Assembly (NCBI GenBank): GCA_963922205.1
Contig: CAWUHX010000116.1
Coordinates: 496,001-560,000 of the forward strand
Reading direction: 5' to 3'
Source of the DNA: Romanomermis culicivorax
Lineage: Eukaryota; Nematoda; Enoplea; Mermithida; Mermithidae
Length of the DNA stretch: 64,000 nucleotides
Both the position numbers and the translations under genes were made by a program. Shown piece after piece: positions 24,501-33,193 of this stretch. Every line of letters begins with the position of its first letter. Position 1 is the first letter of the stretch. The notes under the pieces were generated by a model that was not told the DNA's origin, ran no database searches, and was given only the letters and a program-made list of their open reading frames with translations.

Positions 24501-25907
24501 GTATACGTGCAATAGCTACTATAATATTGTCCTGATGATTATGATGATCATTATACCCCTTAATTATAATAATTAACATGCGTTGCTTCATCTCCAAAGA
24601 AAAAGGCCATGACGGTTGGGATTTTCAAGGCTACGAACATGAACTTGATCACGTTAAAAAAATAAATGTAACATTTGAAGCGAAAAACAGGAATAAGCTA
24701 ATCACAATGACGTGCGAACCGCTGAGTCGCAAAAGAGATTCTAAATGTCCACCAAATGTTGTGGAAAGTAACACTTGACAAGTTTTTTATTGACCAAAAC
24801 TGTAATCAACTGGAATATTTTCTCATTTAAAAACCTCGATAAATTTAATAAATACAAAAGATTGATATTTGTGGAATTTTCCTCGTTACATGAATGTAGG
24901 ATCTCTGATACGTTGAGCAGAGTGAATATTTATATCACAAAAAAGGGATTCTGATTCTAGTCGAAACTCGAAACGACTATTTTGGACAGAACCGATTACC
25001 GTCTTTTGATACATGATTCCTCTCAAAGTCGTTTTTTTCTATTTTTCGACCAAGAAAATTTTTTCGCGGAAATTCCACAACTAAAATTTTAGTGGTTGTG
25101 CTCAGATATGCACGACAAGAACTTTCTAGGTAAGAGGGTCCTCGGACTTTTCATCGAGGAGGTGGAGATGAGTGGAAAAAAGACTATAAGCGGCTTCCAC
25201 AAGCATGTTTATCATACAAAATATGCATAAAAATAATAAAAGAAACGGTCTTCAAAAAGGTTCAGGGCTGTTCGACAGTTTTTTTGGGTCTGGAGGCGTC
25301 CAGGGTTTCAGGTAGGAGGGTTTACCCCTACTTCCACCTAGGTGCATGTATGATTGTACTACCAGAGAAGCCTAGTAGCCCAGAGGGTAAACCCCAGTGT
25401 AGATAGTATCGTCAATCAGCCAAAAAGAAAAAAATCAGCTAGAAATCAATCATTTTGGACAAATAAGTTATAGTATTCACAGAAAACGGGCGTGTTATAT
25501 TTTATACAGCAATTGTGAGCCTTGCTATTCTACTTTTTGAACAAAATCTCTAAATGTTGCTCATCTGCAAGAATGAAAAACAATTTTTGATATGACTCAA
25601 ATAGGACGATTCTTATCCGAGTCATCGGTTGCTGTGAAATTTAAGTTTTTTGTACGCTAAATATAAATTAATTAAACTAGATGAATAGTAAATTCGTTGC
25701 AACTCCCAAATGGTGTACTGTAAAGTTTTTACATTTGTTTTTTTTTGGTTTTAGCTTCACGGCTTCGGCGACCCTTCAATGGATCCGGGCAATATGGGTT
25801 ACATACCATCGTCGATAGCTTACGCCAATTCCATGAACTCCGATTTGAGATCGATATCGCCCCAATTAGTGGCGTCGGATTTGTCTAGCCCTTCATGTAG
25901 CGAGTAA
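9561..25907 (+). CDS. Islet-type LIM-homeodomain transcription factor
   Basis: Nuclear transcription factor of the Islet (ISL1/ISL2, C. elegans lim-7) class, which specifies motor and other neurons. Exons: 9561-9672, 11615-11804, 15288-15559, 16572-16727, 17629-18038, 21047-21322, 25755-25907. Phases agree at every junction and give 522 codons plus TAA (25905-25907); human ISL1 is 349 aa, the excess being Asn/Gln/Pro-rich linkers. Domains: LIM1 about residues 45-98, LIM2 107-161, homeodomain about 309-368, then a Pro-rich tail containing PFQQL, as in ISL1. The N-terminal exon was chosen because it ends phase 1 before the LIM1 exon, whose first residues [11 protein letters not shown] match the ISL1 context KKR..SLCVGCG. 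The seven exons span 16.3 kb; introns of 0.9-4.4 kb are full of small mobile elements, none of which breaks an exon. Family assignment is firm; the exact start is less so. Confidence 0.88.
10085..10345 (+). repeat. Dispersed repeat family D, copy 1
   Basis: Shares an ordered series of segments with copies at 13975-14250 and 25085-25360: GGGTCCTTTGACTTTT, a GGGGTCTGTGAGC run, AATATGC/ATATAAT, GATTTTTTTTCGGGCCAGGGG and a GTGCA..TATG end. No coding capacity; a non-autonomous element. Confidence 0.5.
10353..10499. mobile_element. hAT-like MITE, 147 bp
   Basis: Terminal inverted repeats CAAGCCTGTAAGCAGG (left) and CCTGGCTACAGGCTTG (right, complement CAAGCCTGTAGCCAGG) flanked by 8-bp duplications CTTATACC (10345-10352) and CTTGTACC (10500-10507), seven of eight identical. 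The 8-bp duplication and the CARGCCYGTAGC end are hAT-like and match the middle element of the nest at 45967-47526. Confidence 0.75.
11615..11804 (+). CDS. Islet exon 2, LIM domain 1
   Basis: Encodes the first LIM zinc-binding domain, which binds LDB/CLIM cofactors. All eight ligands are present: C45, C48, H67, C70, C73, C76, C95, D98 in the 522-aa model. [20 protein letters not shown] is nearly identical to vertebrate ISL1. Acceptor ATGTACAG at 11614, donor AG/GTGAGC at 11805. Confidence 0.92.
13470..13870 (+). repeat. Dispersed repeat family C, copy 1
   Basis: Contains CCAATCCTATGGCTAGCCAT, AGTCATAGGGACCCC and AAAAATACTGAAAA, found in the same order at 22385-22620. A palindromic CCATATGG-type core lies near the left end. 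Reverse-strand frames here are repeat-derived. Confidence 0.55.
13975..14250 (+). repeat. Dispersed repeat family D, copy 2
   Basis: Starts GACGTACGCGGCAAGAATTT and ends CTATGTGCATGTATGG. Internal GACGATTTTTTTCGACCAGG aligns with copy 1 and copy 3. Confidence 0.55.
14649..15098. repeat. Repeat with terminal GAAGCCAAGCA segments
   Basis: GAAGCCAAGCA occurs at both ends beside GACCCCCAGCAGA and a GCATGCAC/ACATGCAC box. May be two fragments of one element in an Islet intron. Confidence 0.35.
15288..15559 (+). CDS. Islet exon 3, LIM domain 2
   Basis: Second LIM domain with ligands C107, C110, H130, C133, C136, C139, C158, D161. [19 protein letters not shown] aligns with the ISL1 segment DFVMRARSKVYHIECFRC. 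The exon continues into an acidic linker and ends phase 1 at the GTAAGC donor (15560). Acceptor TTATTCAG at 15287. Confidence 0.9.
15560..16571. other. Islet intron 3
   Basis: About 1 kb, AT-rich; no gene and no clearly bounded element seen. Confidence 0.5.
16572..16727 (+). CDS. Islet exon 4, Asn/Ser-rich linker
   Basis: Short exon between LIM2 and the homeodomain, rich in Asn, Ser and Pro ([12 protein letters not shown]). Both ends are phase 1, so it could be skipped without changing frame, which suggests a possible cassette exon. Acceptor TTTTTCCTAG at 16571, donor TCAG/GTGAAA at 16728. Low-complexity sequence means support comes from splice signals and phase. Confidence 0.75.
16728..17628. 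other. Islet intron 4
   Basis: 0.9 kb, AT-rich, no recognised element. Confidence 0.5.
17629..18038 (+). CDS. Islet exon 5, homeodomain
   Basis: Begins with a Gln/Asn/Gly-rich stretch ([15 protein letters not shown]), then a basic run [14 protein letters not shown], then the homeodomain from about residue 309. Helix 1 [15 protein letters not shown] and the third helix [20 protein letters not shown] match vertebrate Islet almost residue for residue, including the CKDKK signature. Acceptor TTTTTTCAAG at 17628, donor GAGAAG/GTATCA at 18039. Confidence 0.95.
18039..21046. other. Islet intron 5
   Basis: 3 kb. Contains CCTAAGACTAAGCCTAG near 19336 (degenerate telomere-like hexamers), and a cluster of TACAGTA/TACTGTA motifs at 19766, 19919, 20095, 20128, 20350 and 20534. 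No exon identified. Confidence 0.5.
21047..21322 (+). CDS. Islet exon 6, proline/glycine-rich tail
   Basis: Phase 0 at both ends, 92 codons. Contains [12 protein letters not shown] and GGPPPPEAM stretches and ends PFQQL, equal to the PAFQQLVNF tail motif of ISL1. Acceptor CATTTTTAG at 21046, donor TTG/GTGAGT at 21323. Likely a transactivation region. Confidence 0.85.
21980..23037. mobile_element. Foldback-type element, about 1.06 kb, with nested family C repeat
   Basis: Left end GGGCCGGTTTCACTAACT and right end AGTAAAACCAGCCC (complement GGGCTGGTTTTACT) are inverted. Subterminal segments are rich in CTCGAG/GATGATCTCGACGT palindromes. Family C copy 2 lies inside. No transposase frame and no clear target duplication. 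Confidence 0.55.
22385..22620 (+). repeat. Dispersed repeat family C, copy 2
   Basis: Matches 13600-13860: CCAATCCTATGGCTTACCAT, GTAGCCATAGGGACCC, AAAAATACTGAAAA. Contains the GGGCGCTTCGCGCCATG hairpin near 22536. Confidence 0.6.
23122..23377 (+). mobile_element. Family A inverted-repeat element (MITE), complete copy
   Basis: 256 bp. Left end ACTATATTCCATTTTTTAT and right end complementary to ACTATAGTCTGTTTTTCTTG; both sides then read AAATGCTTC. Same length as the copy at 29797-30052. No coding capacity. Confidence 0.75.
25085..25360 (+). repeat. Dispersed repeat family D, copy 3
   Basis: Shares GACAAGAACTTTCTAGGTAA, GTCCTCGGACTTTTCATCG, AAAATATGCATAAAAAT and a CACCTAGGTGCATGTATG end with copy 2. 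Confidence 0.55.
25755..25907 (+). CDS. Islet exon 7, C-terminus
   Basis: Acceptor TTGGTTTTAG at 25754, 50 codons and TAA at 25905-25907. Ser/Met-rich end ([11 protein letters not shown]) resembles the Ser/Pro-rich C-terminus of other Islet proteins. Phase 0 matches exon 6. Confidence 0.8.
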   Translation, partial: LHGFGDPSMDPGNMGYIPSSIAYANSMNSDLRSISPQLVASDLSSPSCSE

Positions 25908-28900
25908 TGTATTTTTCTATTTTTCGCAATGGTCGCCATTAGCCCTATTGTATGCATTGTTTCGAGAGCATACGTGTGAGAAAAAGTGAAAATTTTTATC
26001 AACCCTAAAAACAATATTTCAAAAGAAGCTCATGTGAATTTTGGGTGATCTCTCCTTGCACATGCATGCTTATTTTTCTATCCGATCCACGTGTAACTTT
26101 TTTACTGTTGTCGAGCTTGCTAATTATATGTACGTATATTTTTTCTTACCACAAATGAACATCGTTTCCTCGAATGTTTTCGTAACTTTTTTTCTAGTCT
26201 TCGTTCATTTTGCTCCCATTTTGTATGGAAAAGAAATTTTTTGGAACCTAAATTCAGTACAAATAAATTTTAGACAAATTTGAGCCGGCATTTAAGGCCA
26301 AATAGGAAAGAAAATTTCACAAATCTTGTCCTTTTTGATTTCGACTAAATTTTTTGCAAAATTCTACCTTGAACTGCTCAGAGGCTCAACTCCCCAAAAT
26401 CCCCGAACGCTCCGTACTTTTGCCCATAAATGACCACACTCGCCCGTATAATTGTTAATAATAATGATATGAAAATTTTTATTTCTTTCGCGTTATTTTT
26501 TATGTTACATTGCGCTTCTTTATACGATTATTACTTTTTTCATTGTAGGTGGTCACCGATTGGTGGTCACAATATTATTCTATTTTTTCATCCTGGAACT
26601 TAGCCGTCGATATTTCGAGCACGAAATAAACGGAAGGAAATTATATAAGCTGCAATGGAAATTTTTTTCAGCAATTTTTTTGATTAATAGCGGTGGTCCT
26701 AGCGAAAAATTCATAACTTTTTGGGCGTTGAGGGCGGCTCTCCCTTTTGAAGCGTTTTTCCTGGTGTACGCAAAAAAATCATCCCTAATAAAGTTGTTTA
26801 TTTGGGCGTCACACGAAGTTTTATAGTTTTTAAAGACAAACAAATTTTTTGCAATAAATCAAAAATGACGTTATAGAACGCAGCTTCAGATACTCGTGAA
26901 AAAAGAGGGAAGATCGATAAAGCAGAAAACCTGTCGAGGTCAACCCAACTTTGAAATTCCTATAATTTTGCCAGAACAGGCGATGCAATATTCGATTTTT
27001 TTTCAATAGCCCAGTTTTGTAGCAGACCAATCGAATATCTTATCCAGAACCTTGAAACAGGTCTTGTAATTTTTTGAAGCGCTCTTCAATTTTCTGTTCT
27101 GAGTTTTTGTTCAAAATTATACAGTGTAAATTTACAGAAACCCACATTGTTCAACTATTTCAGAATTTCGAAATTGAGTGATTATCAGAGATTGATCTTA
27201 TGTAGTATTCACATGAAAACGTGTCCTTCTTTTCAAGCACTAGTATTACATATTTTATTTGTTTTCCCAACAAATGTCTTACATTTCATTGAACTCAAAG
27301 TCCGTGGTAAAAAATTCGTGCGGGTATCGTCCGTACCCACGACAATTTTAAAATGTGGGTGAGAACAGAAGTCGAAAAATTCAATTTTCGACGTCAAATT
27401 GATTTTTTCAAAGCGCAAAATGAAATTTGCACATGGAACGAAACGGTTGGCGTAAGGAATATCTTACATACATCTCATTCTGTTTACTGTAGAGAACCAA
27501 AGAGTAATAGCATTCCGTAAAATCATCGCTGACGGTCAATGGTGTATAGACATCAATGTACTTGAAAACCGTATTGACAGTTATTCGAGGAACTTTCAGT
27601 TCATAATTGAAAGCCCTTTGGTGATGATTTTTCCGATTTTCTGAAATATCCCCGTTAATAATGTTTCAATCTCCTATGAGTCTTGTGACTGTCAAATTGC
27701 TCTCAGTGCATCTGCACATTTTAAAAGATCCCTCTGGCATAACACTCTTGTGTGTTCAAGAAGTTCTCACCAAGAAAGAACAAACTTTTGACGTCAGCAT
27801 GAAATCCTTGCAGAACCTGTGGAGAAATTACTCAAAGTTTGTCTTATCTTCTGCTCCAAATTTTACGACGATCCCGCGCACGATAGCGTATAGTTTAGGA
27901 TCTACAGCAGGGTGCTTCATTCAAAAATATTTTTTCATCGCTGCGAAAAGAGCTGCAGTAATCTTGGCTAATAAATAATACAAAAGGTCACTCTTCCAGC
28001 CATGTACATGAGCTGGCATCACGAACACGAAATGGCCCTTTTCAACATCAACGACGTTTTACTGTATAATTTCAAAAATGCTCTTATTTTAATCAGATAT
28101 GTAGGCACAGGACGTTCACAATAGCCATTTCGAGCGACACGAGGCAACATCTGCCGTTTTTCCGCACTAAAAATGTTCTTTCACTTGAAAATCTGGGTAA
28201 CGAAAACATTAGGCGCTCGGTTGCATCTGTAATTGCATAATCTATCGGCTTACAAGTTAATAGGATAGGACTATATTTATAATAATATGCAAATTTGATC
28301 TCAAACCCTCGTCCGGAAAAAATGACATTCGAAACTAAGCACACACGTAACGAGGCAGCCATTTTCAAATCATTATCGTATCAACAGTCTTTTTTGACAG
28401 TCGGGATTCGATAAAGAAAAATTGAAGAAACAAAATGGCTTAAAAATAAAGGTAAAATTCATGCCAATCACTTTTCCTCAAAAAGTTTTCTCGAAAAATT
28501 CCGAGTATTATCGCACAAAATTCAAATCCACTTCCCCGGAGCTGAACCAATTGTGAAGGGTTCGACGTAAATTTTGACCAAATTTTCAAGTATTCGATGG
28601 AACAAGTTACGATCCAAATATTGTCAAAATCGTCGTCCTTCCAACTGATTATAAACATTTCTTATAGGACAGAACTTTTTCTCCGATTGTGAAAAAGTTA
28701 TCTGAGTGGTTGTTATTCTAGCCCTCTTCTTCAAAAAGCTTCATTTCAATAAATTCTGACAAAAGATCAATAATGCGAAACATTTATGAAGCAAGCGATG
28801 ATAAAGGGCTGTGTTGCATGAAATAATTTTATACTTCGTTCATTTTAAAATGACGGATGCAGCTATCCCGCGAAATAAGTTTAACATGGAAAAATTGATA

Positions 28901-29796
28901 AAGCTTATTACTGTAAGGAACGAAGTTAATGTCTCATTAATGAGCGGTAAGCAGAACAGATGAAAATTTCCTTCCATATAACTCGTTTGGTCAAAATTTG
29001 TCGAGTAACACTCAGGTTCAAGTATAGTTCCAAATCAAAACTGAGTAAGCAGCGTGGTCTTTCTCATTCCCACCGTCAGGGATAAATTTGGCCTTTTTCT
29101 GTAGTATAGAATTCTCCACTCCGTTGTATGTCAAATTGAACCTATCATTTTTGGTTATCGCTGCGTCTGTCATTAGAAAACAAATGGATTATAAGTCTAA
29201 GTTACTATTGGTTCTTTTTATTGAAATGCTAATATTGCTGAAAAGGGCAGGATTAAAATCGCGAGTTAACTTAACACGCCCATTAGCGCTAACTCGCATG
29301 CACGCCGATTAACGAAGTATTAAAATTGTCGACATCAACACGAGTTAACCCTAACTCGCCTTTATGCATACGACCCAAGTCTTCCATGCAAGGACGTATC
29401 CGGATCGAAAGTGCTTTTAGTCAATTACATTATCCATAGAGAAGTTCTCAATTCCAAGGGTGCTTTTTTCTGCAGGTCACGTGAGAACCTTGAGTATAAA
29501 CGAAAATCTTTATGGCGTTTGTACTTATGCAAACTTTTTGGGAGAAACTGATGTAGACAAAAGACGCTATAACTTTTCTGGGCTTAACCCCGGCGAATTG
29601 TTAAGATTTATGGGATCTCTTACTTTCCAAGTCAATCATTATACTTGGACTACAGTTCGACTTCGCTATGGGTTCGACTTTGTTCATTGAACTCTGATAT
29701 TCCAATTCCTGAGTTCATAAAATTTTACTTGGCGGAAAGCAAGAAAAATATCACTTTTGTACTGCCCAATTCGTGTAAAACTTCAGTTTGGCTATT
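25908..29796. other. Downstream of Islet, no supported gene
   Basis: Includes the Islet 3'UTR (unmapped). Frames at 26560-26826, 27661-27978 (105 codons) and 29460-29690 (76 codons) lack recognisable domains or splice partners. An inverted-repeat-like block with CGAGTTAAC and GAGTTAACCC sits at about 29250-29375. Confidence 0.45.
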
Positions 29797-30052
29797 ACTA
29801 TAGTCTGTTTTTTCTGAAATGCCTTTAAACAATGAAAGTGGAAAGCAAGTAATATTTCAGATTTTCACGATTTTCTGATGAACAATATGTCAAAGAGAAA
29901 TGGAGCTTTGTGAGCATACTGTAACCTAACCTTTAACAATTTTTCGAGTGAAAAATTTTACATTAAGAGCTCTATGTAAACGATTTTGACGATGATACTG
30001 ATTTGTGTCACTTTTCTATTTTGGAAGCATTTTATAAAAAACAGACTATAGT
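29797..30052 (-). mobile_element. Family A inverted-repeat element (MITE), complete copy
   Basis: 256 bp with ends ACTATAGTCTGTTTTTT and AAAAACAGACTATAGT, a near-perfect inverted repeat. Internal order is the reverse of the copy at 23122-23377. Confidence 0.8.
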
Positions 30053-30124
30053 AAAATAATAGAATGATAATTCATGCATCACGATGTAATATTTGAAAAT
30101 GACGTATATTCAAATAGGTGGTTA

Positions 30125-30149
30125 TCTATAGTTTGTTTTTTATAAAATG
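30125..30149 (+). mobile_element. Family A element split by LTR retrotransposon, left part
   Basis: CTATAGTTTGTTTTTTATAA then AATG, followed by the LTR. The remainder resumes at 44356 (AATGCTTCTAAATTTA) and ends ...AAACAGACTATA at 44582, so the retrotransposon entered the left terminal repeat. Confidence 0.8.
30146..30149. other. Target site duplication AATG, left copy
   Basis: AATG directly before the element; the matching copy is 44356-44359. Four base pairs is normal for Ty3/gypsy integrases. Confidence 0.85.
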
Positions 30150-31606
30150 TGTCACATTTTACGCCATGTCACGTGTATGACAGGTTTATCTTGGGAGAGC
30201 TGGGGAGGTTTGGGTATCTCATCAGGTTATACCGTGTTTTAGACGTCACATTGATGGTGAACCATATCAGATTGATCCTATTACAGTGAGTAATAGGCTG
30301 TGACTCCTGATGGATACTGGCATTTTCCCCAGGCTTCCCAAGTTGGCGTTGGGGCCTAACCTGGCAAATGGTGGCTATAGAGAGGTCTATAATTGGTTCT
30401 CTTGTGTTGTCCTTGGGGTCTTGCTGTAGGGTAACGGACAATGCTGCCAGGCTAGGTGCGACAATCCCCGAGTCCTACTCAGTGAGAGTGGGGACAGGGT
30501 CACCCGTGAAGTGACCTAAATTATGGGACCCGATTATGAACCAGACAGCCCCTTTTAGCCCGAACCTGAGAGGTGGAGGCCCTACTTATCTGTGGAAACC
30601 TTGGGAAACCGACTTAGGAAGGATTTCCCAACAAATAACCCACAAATAACAATAATCCCCTGAGAAGACTCACCTAGTCCTGTTTCTCAAGCGATTACGA
30701 CGCAACGGGCGGCAAGTCCCTGGATGCTTTCGGTCTTCTGGCACTGGGAGCGGGGGATGCGATCCTCAAACGTCCTAGGCGGCGAGCGGCAGCGAGCTGC
30801 GGCGAGCGGGAGGGAGCGGGAGCGAGCGGGAGGCGAAACTCCAACGTTTAATTCACGAACCGGGGCGGTCGGACACCTGGCACTGATGGGCAGCGGGGTA
30901 CTGTAGGCGGTGAGCGGCGGACGCAGTAAGAAATGCAAGGGTATGCAAATTTATTTGAAATAATAGGCGGCGGACGCAGTCAAGTATATAAAAATATGCA
31001 AATTGAGCAGGGCGGCGGACGCGAAGTGACAACCGGACGAAAAGCTTGGTGAACCCAAGAATGAGCGAAAAACTAAAGAAACATGTCCTTTTAAGGACAT
31101 GTTTGGCTACAGCTGCAGCTTGGGCGGAGTTTCTCGGCGCTCAAGCTAACTTCTGCAGCTAGACGCGATGCAGAAGATGCCTATGAGCACATAGACATTT
31201 TTTCATTCACATGCGTTTAGCACTGAGGCCGGCTGCAGTGCCTATGCTAAGCATATGAACGTCTTTAGCTAAAACTTCTTAGCTAGTCGTTTTGCGTAAC
31301 AAAAACGACGCTAATTTTTGATGATAAGAGGTGCGTGAGCGCACCAAAAATAGCCATGTGCTCGTGGAGCACGACTGGCGGAAGTTTTTAGCTAAAGGGC
31401 CTACTGTAGCCCGCGTTTGTAAAGAAATAAAAAATACAACAAAACGAAACATGGAAATGCATAAAAATATAAAAACGAACACAAAATGCATGTGTAAAAA
31501 TGAAATAAACAAAAGCATGATCGAGTAATAAACGAAACATGAAAAATAACAAAATGTCGGCATGATCGGAATCACGTGACGTTGGAGAATTGAGCGGCAC
31601 GTGACA
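30150..31606 (-). repeat. 3' LTR of the gypsy element
   Basis: 1457 bp, the same length as the other LTR. Differences seen by eye: near 30225, 30441, two in the 30786-30800 GC-rich run, 30970 and 31190. Contains a GGCGAGCGG/GGGAGCGAG purine-rich run and an inverted repeat at 31079-31104. Small frames inside are the same in both LTRs and have no recognisable product. Confidence 0.95.
31079..31104. other. 12-bp inverted repeat in LTR
   Basis: AAACATGTCCTT and AAGGACATGTTT separated by TT: a hairpin or dimer-binding site. The same sequence is at 43828-43853 in the other LTR. Confidence 0.7.
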
Positions 31607-31638
31607 CGGCGGTCCTTCGAAAAAGGGCGTCCTCGTCC
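31605..31638. repeat. 34-bp direct repeat beside 3' LTR
   Basis: Starts CACGGCGGTCCTTCGAAAAA at the last two LTR bases and recurs at 32058-32091 with two differences. In element orientation it is where a polypurine tract is expected, though it is only partly purine-rich. Confidence 0.65.
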
Positions 31639-31874
31639 TTGCGGTGGTCAGTAGTGAGGTTTTGTGCGGCGTGTCCGTGGTCGTAGGTCATTCCAAGGTG
31701 TGACGGCGAGAGTGGTCGAATAGGTCCGTTGGGTTGTCGGCGGATGAAGCCTTCTTTGATCGTAATTTGTTCGGTGGTATGGTGACCGGAGGTTGTTGAT
31801 GCGTGAAGTTGCCGACATTGAATATCCTGTGCGAAGGTCTGGAACACAGAAAAGAAAAAATTTTCAGGGCAAGA

Positions 31875-31975
31875 TGTAGGCTATCGCAGAGGATGCGCCC
31901 AGTGAGGTACAGATTGTCGGGCTATCGCAGAGGATGCACCCAGTGAGGTGTAGGCTATCGCCTGAGGATGCGCCT
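31875..31975. repeat. Short tandem repeats in 3' tail of the element
   Basis: GGCTATCGCAGAGGATG followed by CACCCAGTGAGGT or CGCCCAGTGAGGT occurs twice, with a third partial GGCTATCGCCTGAGGATGCG; period about 40-47 bp. Non-coding. Confidence 0.7.
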
Positions 31976-32057
31976 ACAGCGTGACGCTTAGGTTGCTGAA
32001 CGCTCTCTTCTATCCGCTAAGATCCAGCATGGACAAGAGTGGATACTTCATGAGGGG

Positions 32058-32091
32058 CACGGCGGTCCTTCGAAAAAGGACGCCCTCGTCC
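32058..32091. repeat. 34-bp direct repeat, second copy
   Basis: Copy of 31605-31638 lying just after the integrase stop in element direction, 453 bp from the first. Confidence 0.65.
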
Positions 32092-32125
32092 GTAAGCGGG
32101 GACAGAGAAGAGAATGCATCCTGAG

Positions 32126-33193
32126 TTACGGGTCGGGGACCTCTGCATCAAGATGTGGGTCAATCAGATTCGGTGTAAAGTCCCGGCTTATTGAAGGATA
32201 CAATAAGGGTGCCGAATCTGTTGCCTGTGAAGTGGGAGGTGTATCCTCTGCTTCACTCGGTTGTTCAGGGGACACGTAAAGTCGAAGCTGGTTGACATGT
32301 ACAGTGTCTTCCTGATCCATCTCGAGACGAAGTGTGACATTGGGATGTGCCACACTTGTTACAAGGTAGGGTCCATCGTAGATGGGCAGCAATTTAGGAG
32401 TGAGTCCACGTTTGCTGGAGGTGCACAGTTTGAGCACCTGATCCCCTACTTTGTATGAGACATCATGTGCCTTCCGGTCGTACGACCGTGCATAGGCTTC
32501 CTGTGCTTTCTCAATCCGACTCTGGATTAAGGTTAACGCATTCGTGAAATGACGTTTGACCTCCATATCATATGAGGAAACATTAATGATATGGGCTGGA
32601 GGGTTGAATGAGAGCGCGGCATCAACAGGGAGCATGGGTGTGCGACCGTACATGAGTTCAAAGGGCGAGTACCCTGTTGACTCATTCATGCTGATATTGA
32701 CGGCAAACACAGCGTATGGTAGGTGTTCATCCCAATCGGTATGTCCTTGATGAACATACATACGTAGCCGTGTGGCTAGCGTCTGATTAGCTCTTTCCAC
32801 TTCGCCGTTGGTCATCGGGTGATAGGCGGTAGAGTGGATTTTCTTCGTTGCGCAGATCGCAGTGATCTCAGTCATCAGTTTTGATGTGAAATCAGTGCCA
32901 CGATCTGATTGAAGAATCTGCGGTGCCCCGTGCCGGCAGACAATTTGCGTTACAAACAGCCTGCCTATGGTGTGCGCAGTGATGTCCGGAGTAGCAAAAG
33001 CCTCGACCCATTTCCTAAAGTAGTCGATAAAGACTACGATGAAACGGTTGCCAGCTTCGCTGGTGGTCATTGGTCCCATGCAGTCGACACCTACCCGGTG
33101 AAACGGTCCCGTGATGGTGATAGGTTTCAGGGTCGCAGTGGTTTTCTGTCGAGCGGGCTTATTCCCTTGGCAAAGATCACACCGCTGACAGAA
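32126..33193 (-). CDS. Integrase of the gypsy element (core and C-terminus)
   Basis: Inserts the cDNA copy into the genome. The frame is open from 33193 to the stop at 32126 and is in the same frame as pol, separated from it only by the TAA at 33194-33196. First catalytic Asp is in VDCMGP (codon about 33083-33085), the second in SDRGTDF (about 32905), Glu in HPMTNGEVE (about 32797), with D-35-E spacing. Zinc-binding CDLC lies just after the TAA. A GPYLVTSV (GPY/F-type) motif follows the core; no chromodomain was seen. The tail is Pro/Ser-rich. Confidence 0.9.
   Translation of the reverse strand, partial: FCQRCDLCQGNKPARQKTTATLKPITITGPFHRVGVDCMGPMTTSEAGNRFIVVFIDYFRKWVEAFATPDITAHTIGRLFVTQIVCRHGAPQILQSDRGTDFTSKLMTEITAICATKKIHSTAYHPMTNGEVERANQTLATRLRMYVHQGHTDWDEHLPYAVFAVNISMNESTGYSPFELMYGRTPMLPVDAALSFNPPAHIINVSSYDMEVKRHFTNALTLIQSRIEKAQEAYARSYDRKAHDVSYKVGDQVLKLCTSSKRGLTPKLLPIYDGPYLVTSVAHPNVTLRLEMDQEDTVHVNQLRLYVSPEQPSEAEDTPPTSQATDSAPLLYPSISRDFTPNLIDPHLDAEVPDP

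Larger units (their letters stand above)
21323..25754. other. Islet intron 6 with several transposon copies
   Basis: 4.4 kb, the longest Islet intron. Holds the 21980-23037 foldback element, a complete family A element (23122-23377) and family D copy 3 (25085-25360). The short frames 23905-24099 and 24578-24778 have no recognisable domain. Confidence 0.55.

Noticed and set aside
30687-30938. Arg/Pro/Ala-rich frame, repeated at 43436-43687
   Set aside because: Lies in the GC-rich part of both LTRs; composition explained by GGCGAGCGG repeats.
31607-32125. Possible envelope gene at the 3' end of the gypsy element
   Set aside because: Only 520 bp, with short repeats and no signal peptide or membrane segment, so no env is present.
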